Below are positions 1 through 11,619 of a stretch of 64,000 nucleotides of DNA, in pieces. A model generated the notes under the pieces. It searched no databases. It had not been told where the DNA came from and was given only the letters and a program-made list of their open reading frames with translations. The stretch is from Isoetes taiwanensis (taxonomy: Eukaryota; Streptophyta; Lycopodiopsida; Isoetales; Isoetaceae). The DNA is taken from positions 124,001-188,000 of the forward strand of contig JAJEKV010000109.1 of the NCBI GenBank assembly GCA_021234155.1. Reading direction: 5' to 3'. A program made the position numbers and the translations under genes. Numbering within the stretch: the stretch's first letter is position 1; the number at the start of each line of letters is the position of its first letter.

Positions 1-246
1 AGTATGCAACCTGCCTCAAGCACAATTTATCTATAAATAGAATTGCAAAATATTTCACATTCATGTCATTACATCATGATTGAGAAAAGAGCTTACTCCA
101 GCTTGCAAACAACGTGAGCCCTTAAATTCATCTCCACTTGCATGAGTGCCTTATTCCAAATGCACTATCCTTGAGCAGGTTGGATTAACTCCAAAGCCAG
201 GCCTGGGTATGCTATTTAGTTCTCCCGTGCATCTACAAGACTGTGG

Positions 247-883
247 TCACAGTACTAAAAAAGAGAATATAACTTGTTCATAATCACATGCTCCCTGAAA
301 GTCTTCATAATCAGCCAGTCTCTTCCACTCATTCGTCTCCACATCAAAAACATCATGATGGGCCTTGTATGGATTTGAAGAAGCTCCACTCCATTGCACT
401 AGTATGAAACATCCACAAATAAAGTCCACTATCCTCGCGTTATATCCCATCATGACCAGCGTTTGAATAGTACAAAATAATGTGATTGAAATCATGTGGA
501 TAGGGAGAATACTGTGGCATCATGTCCCCTGCAATAGAATATGGAAAGGACCTAAAGTTAACGAGAAGAGAACCCTGCAAGGTAATAAATAGCAGAGATC
601 CAAGAAGGCAGCTTGTGAGTCCAGCAACAAAAGAGAGATATGAAGGAATATCACTTGTTGACGGAAGCTGCACCAGAACAAGATACAGCATCATCCTTCT
701 CATTGGAGCTGTCCTAAAATCTTTTAAAAGAGCTATTTGAAATCCTAATCTTCCAACTCTAATCAGGTCCGCTTCATCTGACGTCATAAGCAACTGATAG
801 AATCTGCAAAATGCAAGCATTTGAAGAAAGTTTAAACTGAGCAACATCAAGAGTGTACGCAAATCTGTCTCAGCAATATCCAC
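247..883 (-). pseudogene. possible kelch-repeat protein fragment
   Basis: The only suggestive part is at about 247-495, where the reverse strand encodes VFDVETNEWKRLADYEDF. This resembles one kelch blade as found in plant F-box/kelch proteins (a Val-Phe-Asp-x-x-Thr-x-x-Trp core). The neighbouring open stretch at 440-883 lies in another frame and shows no motif I recognise. No F-box, start codon context or splice pattern could be established. If it is a kelch remnant it is a single-blade fragment; a chance resemblance is possible. Confidence 0.25.
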
Positions 884-1540
884 TTGGACCTATCTCCAGA
901 ACACCAACCACAACAAGCCAAGAAAGGCCATATATATGCATGGACAAATACCCATTTTGATTCAGTTTGCAGCAAGATAATAATGCATCCATATGCACCA
1001 GACCATCTTTCCCGGCCTGCATCATGTCCATCTCATAGAAAATGATTCTCAAAAAGAAAAGTCTTATCTATTGCTATTCTGTTTACCCCAAAAGTTCCTA
1101 CTCCAAGGGCCGAAACCCTGACCTCTAGCTCCAAATTTAAAAGCAATACCTTCTTGCTTTGTATGGGAGGGGCATGGTACGAAATCTCCTTAAAACAGAC
1201 GTGCACGTGTCTGGCTCCAAGCTTTAAAACGATCAGAGCCAATCGTGCTGCTTGCATCGAAGTCCTACTGCTGTGTCGGTCAGGGTCCAAGCAATGGCGG
1301 AGCAGACAATAAAAACCCTAAAATTCATGAGCTCGATATCTACACCTTAACTTTGGATTTTTTTAGGAAAAAATACACGATGGAAATAGGCCATGAAATA
1401 GGGTGTTTATTCTGAGCCCTTGATTAAGGACTCAAGGACTCAATCTTAACCGTTAAAAGAAATGCATGGGTCTAAACCATTGAGAATATGAAATTAGAAG
1501 ATGAAAATACAATGCGCACTCTAGATGTACGCATTAGTAC
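884..1540. other. no supported feature
   Basis: Short open frames lie on the minus strand (85 residues at 1033-1290, 60 residues at 870-1052), but they match no family I know and have no supporting neighbours. Nothing else is visible. Confidence 0.5.
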
Positions 1541-1544
1541 ACCC

Positions 1545-1800
1545 CCTAAAATACGGCCGCCAAATCATAGAAAACCCATAAGAAAAAACGTACAAAAATA
1601 CAAAAGAAACCCCCTGTTATAATGCTAGATATTCGAATGATCATAATTAATAGTTTATATGCTAAACTTTTCACAGTCATTTTGGATTCAAAAATTAGTA
1701 TATGGGCTGAGGATAATAATGCTAGAGCAGTGGAACAAGCTGGGTTTAGACCCAGAAGGTCCACTATTGACCATTTATGAAGTTTATTGACCAGAAGCCC
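1545..1800 (+). mobile_element. LINE reverse-transcriptase fragment
   Basis: From about 1623 the plus strand reads through an RT segment: residues NSLYAKLF, then WAEDNNARAVEQ, then QAGFRPRRSTIDHL at 1736-1777, followed by a stop. The Q-A-G-F-R-P-x-x-S-T-x-D-H block is the conserved RT motif of APE-type LINEs. The upstream part (1545-1640) resembles sequence at 46490-46620, so both come from the same repeat family. Only about 60 residues of RT survive. This copy is closer in codon use to AT-rich sequence than the GC-rich LINEs further on. Confidence 0.5.
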
Positions 1801-1970
1801 CCACTTGCTGATATTGTGAAGTTTTACTTTTTGTGTGTATTAGTTAAAACAATGGTTGCAAGTTCTGTGGGATGGTGACACCCCCATGACACGCTACATA
1901 CACACAAAACACTCACAAATATTGGAAAAGTTGTAGTTGACATGTTAAACTATGGGTCCCAAACATATTA

Positions 1971-2376
1971 GGGCATGGCATAGTCATTAGGTTGAATCCC
2001 TCCATGGCAAAGCCAAAGCCAGGCATTTATTCAGGGAATAGCACTTGTCCAATGAGGGCAAGATTGCCTAGGAGATGGGTGAACCATGAGTATTGGTCTA
2101 GGCAATAATTTCCTAATATGAATGGGTACCAAGTTGTATGTGGGTGGATAATAATTTTTTTTGGGTATGCAATGAATAGTGCCCAGATTTGATTATTGAT
2201 TTTACTACACATAGTGGATCACAAACAGAGTCTACTATATTAAGACATGGCATAGTCACTATGGCGAACCCCCCATGGTAAGTCAAAGCCAGGCAGTTAT
2301 TCAGGGATTTAGCACAAATTCAATAAGAGCAAGGTTGCCTGGTGAACAGGTGAATCATCTTAGGTATTGCTTAGGT
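1971..2376. repeat. direct duplication of about 130 bp
   Basis: Copy 1 runs from 1971 to about 2105 and copy 2 from about 2243 to 2376. Both begin with CATGGCATAGTCA and share AAAGCCAGGCA, TTATTCAGGGA and AGCA blocks in the same order. They are roughly 80 percent alike by eye, with 272 bp between starts. No coding potential is seen. Confidence 0.65.
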
Positions 2377-3470
2377 AAATGAAAACTTATTATAGAAAGA
2401 CAAGACATCTTATATGGCGTAGTAAGAGATGATATAACGAAACAACATCCAAGGTTGTTGTTTTGGTGTTATAATATATTAAAAAAAAAATGCCTTATGT
2501 GAGAAATTTACAATGCCAAATTCGTTAATGAAAGGGATAACATGCACAAGAAAATGTCGCAATGGGGCCCTCATGGAAAAGCCCAATCATTCTATATATA
2601 GGGTAAGATTGATCCAAACGTATATAGTGGTCCCAATCTAAAGCTAGCAAAAGGGAAAAGAAAACATAAGCCAAATATATAAGCAACGTCATAAATTGCT
2701 TATCCAAATAAGCAATTACATCCATTTTTTATGGAAAAAAAAAGGAGAGGAAAAGCAATGAACAGTAAACAAGGTGCTGCGCACGGAGGGTTGCCCTCCA
2801 TGGCCGGAGAGTGAAGTGGCTTAAGTTGTAGTTGTAGAGAATAGAGTGTTTGAGTCGAAATTTCTATTTTGAAACATTCACATTTTGTGAAGGTGATGGT
2901 ACGCATTTGTATTACTAAGTTCTGCTTGGGTGTTGAGGTGTTGTTGGAGTAGGATGCAGTTGGACATATGGACTTTGGGGTTTGAGTGCAAGGTATTGGT
3001 GTTTGGTGTTTAGTATGGAACTAGGATGGCAGAGGCATAAGGAGAAGTGTAATAAAGGAGAGAATGCATGTACATGTTTTGTGAAGTGGCTTAAATCGTA
3101 GTTGGGCTTAAATATTAGTTGAAAGTTATATTTTGACATTTTATTGAAATTGGTACTTTTAGACAATAGAGTCCATGACTTTATTAATAGGATGATATAC
3201 ATTGGAGTACTTGATAGTTGATAACATAGGAAACAATTTATGAAAAATCAGAAGAGACAGGGGGGGATGTGTGCAAAAGATGTTAAGATTTATAAATTGT
3301 TTTGCATGTGAATTTTGTTTAGGACATGACGGAAGAATTCAATACTTTAAATTGAAGAAGGTTGCTAAGAATTTAATAGCATGGAATACATGGAAGTTAC
3401 AAGCAAAGTAAAGCTGTTTAAAAATATGAAGGGATGTCTTTTGTTGTTCTATAGTTATGGATCATGTTTG
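2377..3470. other. no supported feature
   Basis: AT-rich sequence without a recognisable gene. Several short open frames (up to 95 residues on the minus strand at 2915-3202) have low-complexity composition and no known motif. Confidence 0.5.
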
Positions 3471-3473
3471 AGC

Positions 3474-4817
3474 CTAGATCCTGTTGAAGGCAATAGCTTG
3501 GAGTCCGTGGTTGAGCTGAAATGTGCATTTACTCCAGCTCTTCAGTATGCTTTGGCGGAATGATCGAGGATCTGCTTTCATTGTAGCTAATGTGCCTCCG
3601 AATGGGTAATCGAGAAATTTATCAAGCAATGCTCCTACCATTGTGACATGTAGCGTGTTGGATCCAGTGTCGATGTCGCCGAACATTGTTAACTCTTACG
3701 TGATGTCGCCGTTTTACGCATGTGTTGCGTAGGACCGTCCCAACACTACCTTGTTGCAAGAATTGCACGCTTTGACAACCTTGTTTTTGCCAGTTATATT
3801 CAATCTTAATGTGCCTGTGATCTGTACATGTAAGGATGTTTGATTAGTGGAGAGCTTATGAAAGAAGGTAAAAAGCGAAGACAATTTTGGCTTAGTTTTA
3901 GTAGTAGAAGATATACATTGGTATTTTGTAGAACGTGTCTTTGCGAAGACTTCATTTGTGAGTTTTGCTACTACGTCATCGTCTAAGAACCATAATTCAT
4001 CCGAAAACCAACTTGACATTTGCGTCCTCGACAATCTTGAATGCCATTGTAGCTTCACGTAGATGTTAAGCTAGTCGGCCCGCAACGCGTACTTGCCTTT
4101 AGGGTCTTGAATAAGATAATGGGTTTACGTCCTAAAAGAAACAAGTCTTTGAGCTTGTCAAACACATGTGCTTGTTCAGGCCAGAACTTTAATTCTGCGA
4201 CATCCTTTTTGTCGCATCCATCTGCGATTAGCAAACAAGGGAACATTGTATGTTCTTTGACTCCGACAATAGCAACTAGCAGGTTGACGTGTATGGGTTG
4301 GTCATGGGTCGCGTTTAACAGTGACTGTATGTTTGCACTGTCTGTGGGCAATAAGGAGAGCAGCACTCCAGGCCCTTCAATGGGTGTCACTTCAGCAATG
4401 CACACAATCACAGTAACTGCTGACGACGAGCGCGGCGTGGAATTACAAACCGTGTTGACACCAGATTCTTGGGTCTCCATACGTAATTTCGGTGTAAGGA
4501 AGAGAAACCCATTGTACGAGTACGGAGATTGTGTGAACACCATAAAGATTCAAAGGTTCGTCCACGACATCCACATTTAACGCCTTATAACTGTTGGATG
4601 TTGGTCGTAGCAAGTTTCCGTATTGGATTAGAACGAGGACATGTATCTCGTTTCCAAGGATTTTTGGATCATTTTTTGTTGACTTTGAATTGGGCATGTG
4701 CATAGATTCTTCGATTGCTGTGCGTTTGGTGCCAGTAGGTGATGCCATTTGCAGTGTGAGGTAGGTTAATGGGATGCGAAATGAATGACGACAAGCAATG
4801 GAGGTTAACGAGAACAA
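3474..4817 (-). pseudogene. RPA1-like single-strand DNA-binding protein, degraded
   Basis: Four minus-strand frames line up as one broken protein: 4817-4443, 4543-4055, 4058-3714 and 3686-3474. The third contains KACNSCNKVV, the first half of the zinc ribbon found in the C-terminal OB-fold of replication protein A large subunits. The fourth contains LHVTMVGALLDKFL and ATMKAD, typical of the strand-helix part of the same OB-fold in plant RPA1-like and Helitron-carried RPA proteins. The second Cys pair of the ribbon is missing around 3690-3715, where the frame breaks. At least three shifts or stops separate the parts, so it cannot make a full protein. Family function is binding single-stranded DNA during replication and repair. 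Origin from a Helitron is possible, but I see no Rep/helicase part nearby. Confidence 0.5.
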
Positions 4818-4899
4818 GCAATGGGGTTTTAGTTGTTAATGGTTGGAAGGCTTGCTCCTGCACCATTTTTATAGAGTTGTTATATGTCATGTATCCTTT

Positions 4900-6355
4900 G
4901 CATTAGTGCGCCTCAAGGAGGCATGCATATTAGATATTTTTCGAGTAAGAGATGGAAAGAAATGGAAGCAATCGAGAATTTAAAGTGATGCAAGGAGATC
5001 ATTAGCAAAGCTTTTAGGCACGAAGATAAAGGATATTTTGCTAGAAAATATATGCCAAGCGTCATGTCCCAAAATCGGCTCATAATTGCATGTGCTAAAT
5101 TGCAAAAAATCCACTTACTCTTCCAGTAAGACTTGGTATTGTAGCAATATTTTACTACCTCCATGCATGTCATGTGAATGCTACAATTGATACCGGTAGA
5201 ACATCTATGCTGATGGAAGTCAATACCAATTGGCCTATGCAAAATTGGCACATTTCAAACCTTAGGTGCCTCTTAATCTCCACGTTGCCTCAACTATGAA
5301 CCTACCTTTTTTTTTTTGATCCCTGGATGTTAGCCTTTTCTAACCTTGAAAATGTAGATATTGATAATTTTCTGTTTAGTTGAGATAGATGGTGTTTTAA
5401 ATGATAAATGTTTTGTTACTAATCCCAGGGATGCATAAGGTGCCGGCAGAGTAGTAGCTATAATTACCTTTTAAAACAAGTGTGTGGTGTATCAACGGCG
5501 TCTTTTATAAGCGCAACTATTTTCTTCTGAATGCCTTAGGGATAGAAGCGAAAATAATAAGGATCACCCTCAGCAAAAACCATAGTTTTAGTGTTCGTAG
5601 ACAACTTTAATGATCTTTGCAAATGAATCGACAATTTTTTCATGCACAAAACATAGATAAAACGGTCCAAGTTTGTTCTTCCAGCAGGAAAACAAATCTG
5701 TTGGCTGCAACAAGGCTATAAGTGATTTTCCTTCACAGCAAAGCAAAAGGTGCCTTTGAGGCTCACCGCAATGAACAACTCGCTTAAATTTTCATGGTCA
5801 CCGATGGATTTTGGGGAATATCCACATCTACAAGAACTTGAAGGCTCACCTCAAAGCTATAAAAGGAGGTTTGGCATTGAATGTGGTTGGAATTGAAGAT
5901 GTGAAGTCGTTCCCATCAAGACTGTAAAGATGTTGGCTAGATGAAACACTTCAAAAATCTGATTCATGTGCCATAATCAAATGCTTTGTGGCATCTATCT
6001 GCATGCCCTCTCTCTGCTCTTCAAGTGCCATGCTTTCTTACTCTGATGTAGCAGCATGAAACAATTGGCATGAAACAAAATGCAGGTAAAGCGTGAAACA
6101 AGTGGTTGCTTTTGTGCTGTATGCCCAATTCTCCAGTTTGAACATTCACTGTCTACAAACATGCAGTGTCCATTTTCAAGCAGATACACTAGCTCAAAGT
6201 CATAAACTTGCAAGGCTTTTCGAGTAAATTATGTTCAGCAGTGGAATCATAGTGATGTATGTGACTCTCATGAGCGGACAATATCCTGCATTTCAGGATA
6301 TTGTTGGATGATTTGTAGTAAATCCCTGCAAAGATACATATATATAAATGAGCTA
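4900..6355. other. no supported feature
   Basis: A 112-residue open frame lies on the minus strand at 4913-5251 and a 72-residue one at 5995-6213. Neither resembles a known family. A poly-T run is at about 5308-5318. Nothing else stands out. Confidence 0.45.
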
Positions 6356-6391
6356 GCTACTACAGATACAGACCTCGAGAGTGGCGAATGA

Positions 6392-6607
6392 TTGCACAAA
6401 AAGGAATTGTGTTACAGGTACCTTGAGAGGGGCCTAGACAATCCTCGAGCTCTGTTGGACGGTAAACAGGTCCATGATCATATTTGCATACTTGGTCTAG
6501 GCAAATATACATCCACATTGAGGCTACTCGTGCAAGTATATGACAATGTAAAGATTTGTAAGAAGCAAGAGAAGTCTTCAAAGAGATGGTTTGAGAGAAG
6601 CTTATGA
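6392..6607 (+). pseudogene. PPR repeat fragment
   Basis: The translation contains ALLDGKQVHDHICILGL followed by a helix-like stretch ending VQVYDN. This is the L/S-motif pattern of plant PLS-class pentatricopeptide repeat proteins (x-x-G-K-x-V-H-x-H-I-x-x-x-G-L). Only about one and a half repeats are present, with no continuation on either side. PPR proteins bind organellar RNA; this is a fragment without likely function. It sits directly downstream of FKBP exons on the opposite strand. Confidence 0.45.
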
Positions 6608-6624
6608 TCAACTTGCTGATCTTA

Positions 6625-7317
6625 TACCCTTAAACTTTTTTATGAAATGCCTGGCAGTGATTTCCGCAGTGATTTCCTCCATCATTCTCCATTCCAGAAG
6701 TTCCAAATCAATGATTAAAGTTGCATGCGGTGGAACAGTGCCTCCGTTAGCAGAGAGCCTGAGTCCTCGAGCTCCAAACCCATCTGGAAAGACTCCAGAA
6801 GCTAGTTAGCCCATATGTTGAACCAATACATCTAATAAATAATCAAAGGCTTTGTAAATACATTGAGATTTTACAGTTAACACCACTTGCTCTCCAGTTT
6901 TCATTGTCTTTACTGCAAGACTAATCGCAGGACAGAAAGGTGATCTCTCCACAACTGTACCATCTTCTAACTTTGCAAATAGTCCTCTGCAAATAGTCCT
7001 TTGGTAAACCGGCTGTCTATAAGACCTATTTAATTAACACTTGAAACTATACAGACCTCTGACATCGTCTCCATCGCTTGGCCATCCAAATTTATGTCCA
7101 TCTGCTATAATTCGTTTGATTATTCCACCATCTTGGCAAACATCAACTAGTCTCACCCATGACAGCAACTCCACGTCAAACTTAAGAGTTGCATTAGGAG
7201 GAATCAAAGGCGGCGATCCAGCCTCCCCATATCCCAATTCTGGTGGAATAGTAAGAATGGCCCTTTCATTCTTCTTCATAGTAGAAACACCGAGATCAAA
7301 TCGTTTAATAACAGAAC
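6625..7317 (-). pseudogene. ROF-type FKBP exons: end of FKBP domain 1 and most of domain 2
   Basis: Three exon-like blocks on the minus strand match the order of plant ROF1/FKBP62-type peptidyl-prolyl isomerases. Block 1 (7317-7057) has a TTTGGTCCTCAG acceptor, encodes ERAILTIPPELGYGEAGSPP and LIPPNATLKFDVELLSW (end of domain 1), then DVCQDGGIIKRII (linker), and ends at an AG/GTCTGT donor. Block 2 (about 6984-6860) encodes AKLEDGTVVERSPFCPA and AVKTMKTGEQVVLTVKSQ (domain 2). Block 3 (about 6793-6640) has a CTTTCCAG acceptor and encodes GGTVPPHATLIIDLELLEW. Blocks 1 and 2 join in frame across the putative intron. No domain 3 or TPR follows downstream. The family acts as HSP90-binding co-chaperones. 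The missing 5' and 3' parts argue for a pseudogene, although splice sites look intact. Confidence 0.65.
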
Positions 7318-7428
7318 CTGAGGACCAAAAAGAAAGATTGTCAAATACTAATGCTCCAAGGATTTGAGACAAATGTTTCAAGATTTCAATTATGTGTGCA
7401 ACACCTTTCTTCCATGGCTAATGCTTAC

Positions 7429-7720
7429 TCTTGAACACAGCCGGATTGCTTCGCTATAACTGTTTAACTTTAATTTACAGGCTGCGTTATTTGAAATGCA
7501 GGCTATCTTCAGCTGTCTGGATTTCTCTTTCTCTTCTTCAGTGAATTTGCTATCAAATTCAATGTACCGGACTCAGACGACCTTGAAATGAGTAATTGTA
7601 TAGGCCTACCATTTTCCCCATGTCTTGACAAAGCTAAACTCGATATCTGCATTGACCAACTCATTTCTTACACGTGGCTCGACATAAACTATGATGCCTT
7701 TCTCCAGGAATAACCATCTG
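7429..7720 (-). pseudogene. ROF-type FKBP exons: TPR region and possible domain 3 end
   Basis: The block at 7581-7429 encodes YIEFDSKFTEEEKEKSRQL, then NNAACKLKL and SEAIRLCSRV. This is the first TPR helix pair of plant ROF-type FKBPs. It ends at an AGA/GTAAGC donor. Its first codons are uncertain: from the TTTCAAG acceptor there is an in-frame TGA, but a nearby CTGAG acceptor would avoid it. A stretch at about 7720-7610 (ELVNADIEFSFVKTWGKW then stop) may be the end of FKBP domain 3. In the normal gene this region comes after domains 1 and 2, yet here it lies upstream of them on the same strand. Confidence 0.55.
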
Positions 7721-7739
7721 CAAAATCATCATCATATTT

Positions 7740-9878
7740 CCAAAGGTTACATGAATAAAATAAATGAGCATAACAAGGGGTCCTTTCCACTACACTACAA
7801 TGCGTCTTATTTTCAAAAGTTACCAAACTAATATGAGATTAAATCATCCGCTGTAATTAACAACTTCCTCAAGTCTTCATTAGAGCTCTCAAAAAGCACT
7901 TATACCTTTCTAAAGACGGGACTGCTTCTACATGTCCAGCATGTAAATATCTGGATTTTTCATTTACAATCACATGCAGAAATTCATAAATTATGACCAG
8001 CATCTAATAATGCTTATCCAAAAACAATTGAAACGACCGAAAAGCATCCAAGAGCTGCAAGTTCCTAGTGGGTTATGATATTAAGTTGAACAGAAAGTAG
8101 AAAATTTAAGAAAACATCCAAAGAGGTTGAAAGATGTCCCAAGGTTGCAAGTTCATTAAGCTAGTATTTTGAGCAGAAAGCCAAGCTGGGTCAGTTTGGT
8201 TGCTACCAGAAACTCTGATTGCCCTATTCTTCTTCTCCTTTATGCGATTCTTTATCTAAGTGATGCCCATACTTCTCGCTAGTTTTGTAGCTTTATTCTA
8301 TCTTAAATGCGTACAGTTAAAATCTCAAGTTCTATGACAAAGGACATCAATGTAATGGATTTTTACTAGAATAATAATGCATTCAGCATGATAAAACTAT
8401 ACATTCACACTACCTACAACTACTACATACTTTGAGATCATATTTTCCCTCACCCAAATTGCCTAATAATCCTCCAGTGAAACAGACGTACCTATCACTT
8501 CCCCCCATTTTGCAAGAGATTAATAGATCCGCCTTGCAAGGGATACGTACCTGACCATTTCTTTACATAGGACTTGCACAGAGGCTGAATCAGGTTTACA
8601 CAGGATGCATACTGACTGTGGATGTGTCCCATATAAGCGTAATCTGTATAAGCAAATCAAGTGTCGTCATCATAAAAAATAAGAGTTCCATATTAGAGCT
8701 TGATTCTAGGCAAACAGAGAAACATCTGAAAGGGGTAACAGATCTGTCTAAATCTTGGAGGTGTTATAAGTACTTTTACTTACACAACACCACATCTTCT
8801 ACATGGCCTCTGACAGCTCCCAACAGCATGCATCGCATAAACTTCACATTCACAATGGACTTAGTGAAATGTGTGTCTAGCACTAGGTTGGAAACGGGGA
8901 TTTCCTCATACAGCCCACACCGCCATGTTGCTGCATTTTAATAACTGATTCATCTAATTTTACAGTGCCCCAACAAGAATATAATCATTTCTAAGATTGC
9001 TGTGTTGCTGCCTTCCGACGTATATCTAAACCTAAAACACATTCTGCTTTGCTTGCATCGTCGAATGTACAATCAAATACAAGATTCCAGGAAGAAGCAT
9101 TATGCGACCATGGAGCCTTGCCAGTTACCCGGTTCCCTTCAAGAAATCAGACGTCGAAGCTGACCGCCAGTTTACAGGAAATAGAAGGTTTTTAGCAGTC
9201 ACCAGCATATCCTAAGGATATTCAAGAATATACCTAGGATATGCCAAAAGCCCACATAAACAAGGGTTTGCCCCCCTAGGGGCAACCCAAAAAAACCCAA
9301 AGGCATGGGCTTCTGGGCTTCATCGGATTGGGCTCTATCAGATGGCAACAAAATCGGAAAGCCAAAAATCGATGGCTATGTGCCATTGGATCTTCCAAGT
9401 TGGCTCTATCTGACCCATCAATTATCTCTTGTTAAGCTACAGGAAGATGCAGAATGCACAAACCGGCTGGAAAAATCATGGTGTATCCATACAAGCATGG
9501 TTAATTGAGAGTCGCTTGGGTTTTGTCTGGGCAAGAATTCGCTCGGCAAACATCAAAGCTTCATACATAGTTGATTTTCTTACTCTGATTGGAGATAAGG
9601 AAGCAAATCGGTTGTGGTATAGCAGTGGTCTAGCAGCATAGCTACTGCAAATTTCGGCCCAGCCCAAGTATAAAGCATGCATTCTTATGCCATATCAAGT
9701 CTACCAGCAGTAAAAATGGTTGATCTGTGGGTATTCTGTAACTCTATCAGGAGGACAGAACATTCAAGAAATATACTCCCGTAATTGTTCGTGCTTCTCT
9801 TCCTTTGATTCCAGGGACACTACCGCTTCAAAAAGGTATGCCCTTGGATTTTGTTTATGCTAGGAGCTGTAATTGATC
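7740..9878. other. no supported gene
   Basis: Mostly AT-rich. On the minus strand near 8549-8615 a block bounded by a CCACAG acceptor and a GTACGT donor is open in two frames, but I cannot assign it. Plus-strand open frames at 8618-8941 and 9305-9508 have no recognised motif. Confidence 0.4.
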
Positions 9879-9880
9879 TT

Positions 9881-9968
9881 GCCAATTTAAAGCTTATGCA
9901 TGGCAAATAAAAGATATTGTGTATGCCAATTTAAAGCTTATGCATGGCAAATAAAAGATATTGTGTAT
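9881..9968. repeat. 44-bp tandem duplication, two identical copies
   Basis: Positions 9881-9924 and 9925-9968 are identical 44-bp units, each starting GCCAATTTAAAG and ending TTGTGTAT. Perfect identity points to a recent event. Confidence 0.95.
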
Positions 9969-10164
9969 GCTCTTCTCTGTACTAGAAGAAACAGCCTTGT
10001 TCTTTTCCTTAAAACCAATGGTTTTGATAGAGCTTGAAAAATCTCTATGCCTATTCTAGACGCTAATATTTGTTTGATGACAAATAATACAATAAGAAAA
10101 GAGTTCATTTTAGGAGGAACATAGGACATGGCTTGTTTTATTATGCTGTCTAAATATTAGTTTT

Positions 10165-10290
10165 GAACATGGATAACAACTGGATAGGCGTTAAGACACC
10201 TGCCTTCCACATGTCTCATACCGGTTCTAACTCGTGTGTTGCTTGTGATGGTGGCAGGTATCAGCCCCTATCCTTAAAACTAGGATTTGG
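10165..10290 (+). repeat. tRNA-derived SINE-like head
   Basis: The segment has an A-box-like GGATAGGCGTTAAGACACC at about 10180-10198 and a B-box-like GGTTCTAACTC at about 10223-10233. Spacing and order fit an internal Pol III promoter of a tRNA-derived SINE. No clear 3' tail or target-site duplication was identified, and the sequence cannot fold into a clean cloverleaf, so it is not a tRNA gene. Confidence 0.35.
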
Positions 10291-10442
10291 AGTGCAAGAA
10301 CAAGCTATGGTGTGGTGAAATGATTTTTTTATGATGTGATTTTGTATATCATGAAATAGTTTGGCAGTCATTGCAATAACATATCCAAACTTACATGCTA
10401 TGTTTTGTTATGTTTTGTTATATTTTGCTATGATATGAAGTG

Positions 10443-10444
<2 letters not shown>

Positions 10445-10478
<34 letters not shown>
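10445..10478. repeat. (AC)n microsatellite
   Basis: An uninterrupted run of about 17 AC units. Confidence 0.98.
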
Positions 10479-10480
<2 letters not shown>

Positions 10481-10859
10481 CCCGATTCTTCCATTGACGT
10501 TCGATTTAGTCTGGAAACTCGATTTAATTACCTTTTCAAATTTTTAATCTGGATCATAAACTTACTTAATATGTTCGAGCCATCTGTATTTTAGGGCTAA
10601 CATCTCGGCCGTTAAGATTCAACAGAGTAACATGAATCTTTCGCATCATTCTGCGATGGATTTGTCCTGAGGCATTTTTGTGCTTGTGCAATGCTTTTGC
10701 GAATGCCAAGGTAAGGTAAATAGTCATGTCTTTAATGAATGCTTTGACATGCATAGAAGTTTGCTCCCAAGGTGTTCCTAAATTAATTAGGTGTGGTTTT
10801 GGCTAAAAACTAAGAAGGGGTCATTACCAAGGTGTTACGAAAATAATAAAAACTATATT

Positions 10860-10930
10860 TGACAATACCCCATACCCCCACATTTGCCAATATCCCCATA
10901 GTTGCCAATACCCCCAATATTTGACAATTA
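10860..10930. repeat. degenerate minisatellite, unit like TTGCCAATACCCCC
   Basis: Four imperfect copies of a roughly 18-20 bp unit containing TTGMCAATAYCCCC occur in a row. The composition recalls the larger ACCAAAATRCCCC array at 44.8-45.15 kb, but the units are not the same. Confidence 0.6.
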
Positions 10931-11537
10931 ATGTATACTTTAATGCATATTGTTTTATAATTATGATAATCGTTTTATAATTATATTATAACTAGTTATG
11001 GTGCCCGGCGTTGCCAGGCTTAGTAACAATTAAAAGAGGTGTTCGTTTCATCGATAGCTGGAATAGACAATGTGGCCTGGATGGCGCAAGGGTAGTCTAG
11101 AAGAACTTTTTGAGATTCATTGACATGGAATTCAATATATATATTTTGTGTATGTGGTATTTAGGACTTAACTTGGTTATCTTATATTGGATCAAGTACA
11201 AATAGTCACAAACTAACATTGAACCTGAAGATAGACTTATAATTTATGCATTTAAATGTGCTCTTGCTTCATATAGTTGATCCTCAATTTTTTCTAAAGA
11301 TAATAATATAGGATCATAGCAACTAAGGAGGATGGTAAAGCAAAATTAGACATAATAGATATCATCAAATGTCTAGGTACCTTTTCTATATATGATGTTG
11401 GAATAGGTAATTTTTTGTCTTGCAAGCCTTAATCGTAGATAAATAGGATCTTCTGTGACTTGTGTATAAGGAAAATTTATGGCTCATTACATGTAATGAC
11501 AATGTTTTCTTTTATTCTAGGTTAGCGATAACGTGTT

Positions 11538-11619
11538 GGAGGAGGCAATTACGCCTGGTAACGGCCTGGCGAGCCCATTAGGGCGAGCTAGATCTCAACC
11601 AGGCAAAATTGCCTCCTCC
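11538..11619. repeat. inverted repeat, 22-bp arms
   Basis: The arm at 11538-11559 (GGAGGAGGCAATT then ACGCCTGGT) pairs with 11598-11619 at 20 of 22 positions around a 38-base loop. A further GGAGGAGGAAATTT at about 11633-11646 has its complement at 11753-11766, giving a second, looser pairing. It could be part of a foldback element or MITE; no TIR boundary was proven. Confidence 0.7.

Noticed and set aside
4107-4580. 157-residue plus-strand ORF
   Set aside because: It is the antisense of the RPA1-like minus-strand reading, which shows family motifs; the plus frame does not.
10445-10478. CRISPR or other structured array
   Set aside because: It is a plain dinucleotide microsatellite, and no regularly spaced repeats with unique spacers exist in the window.
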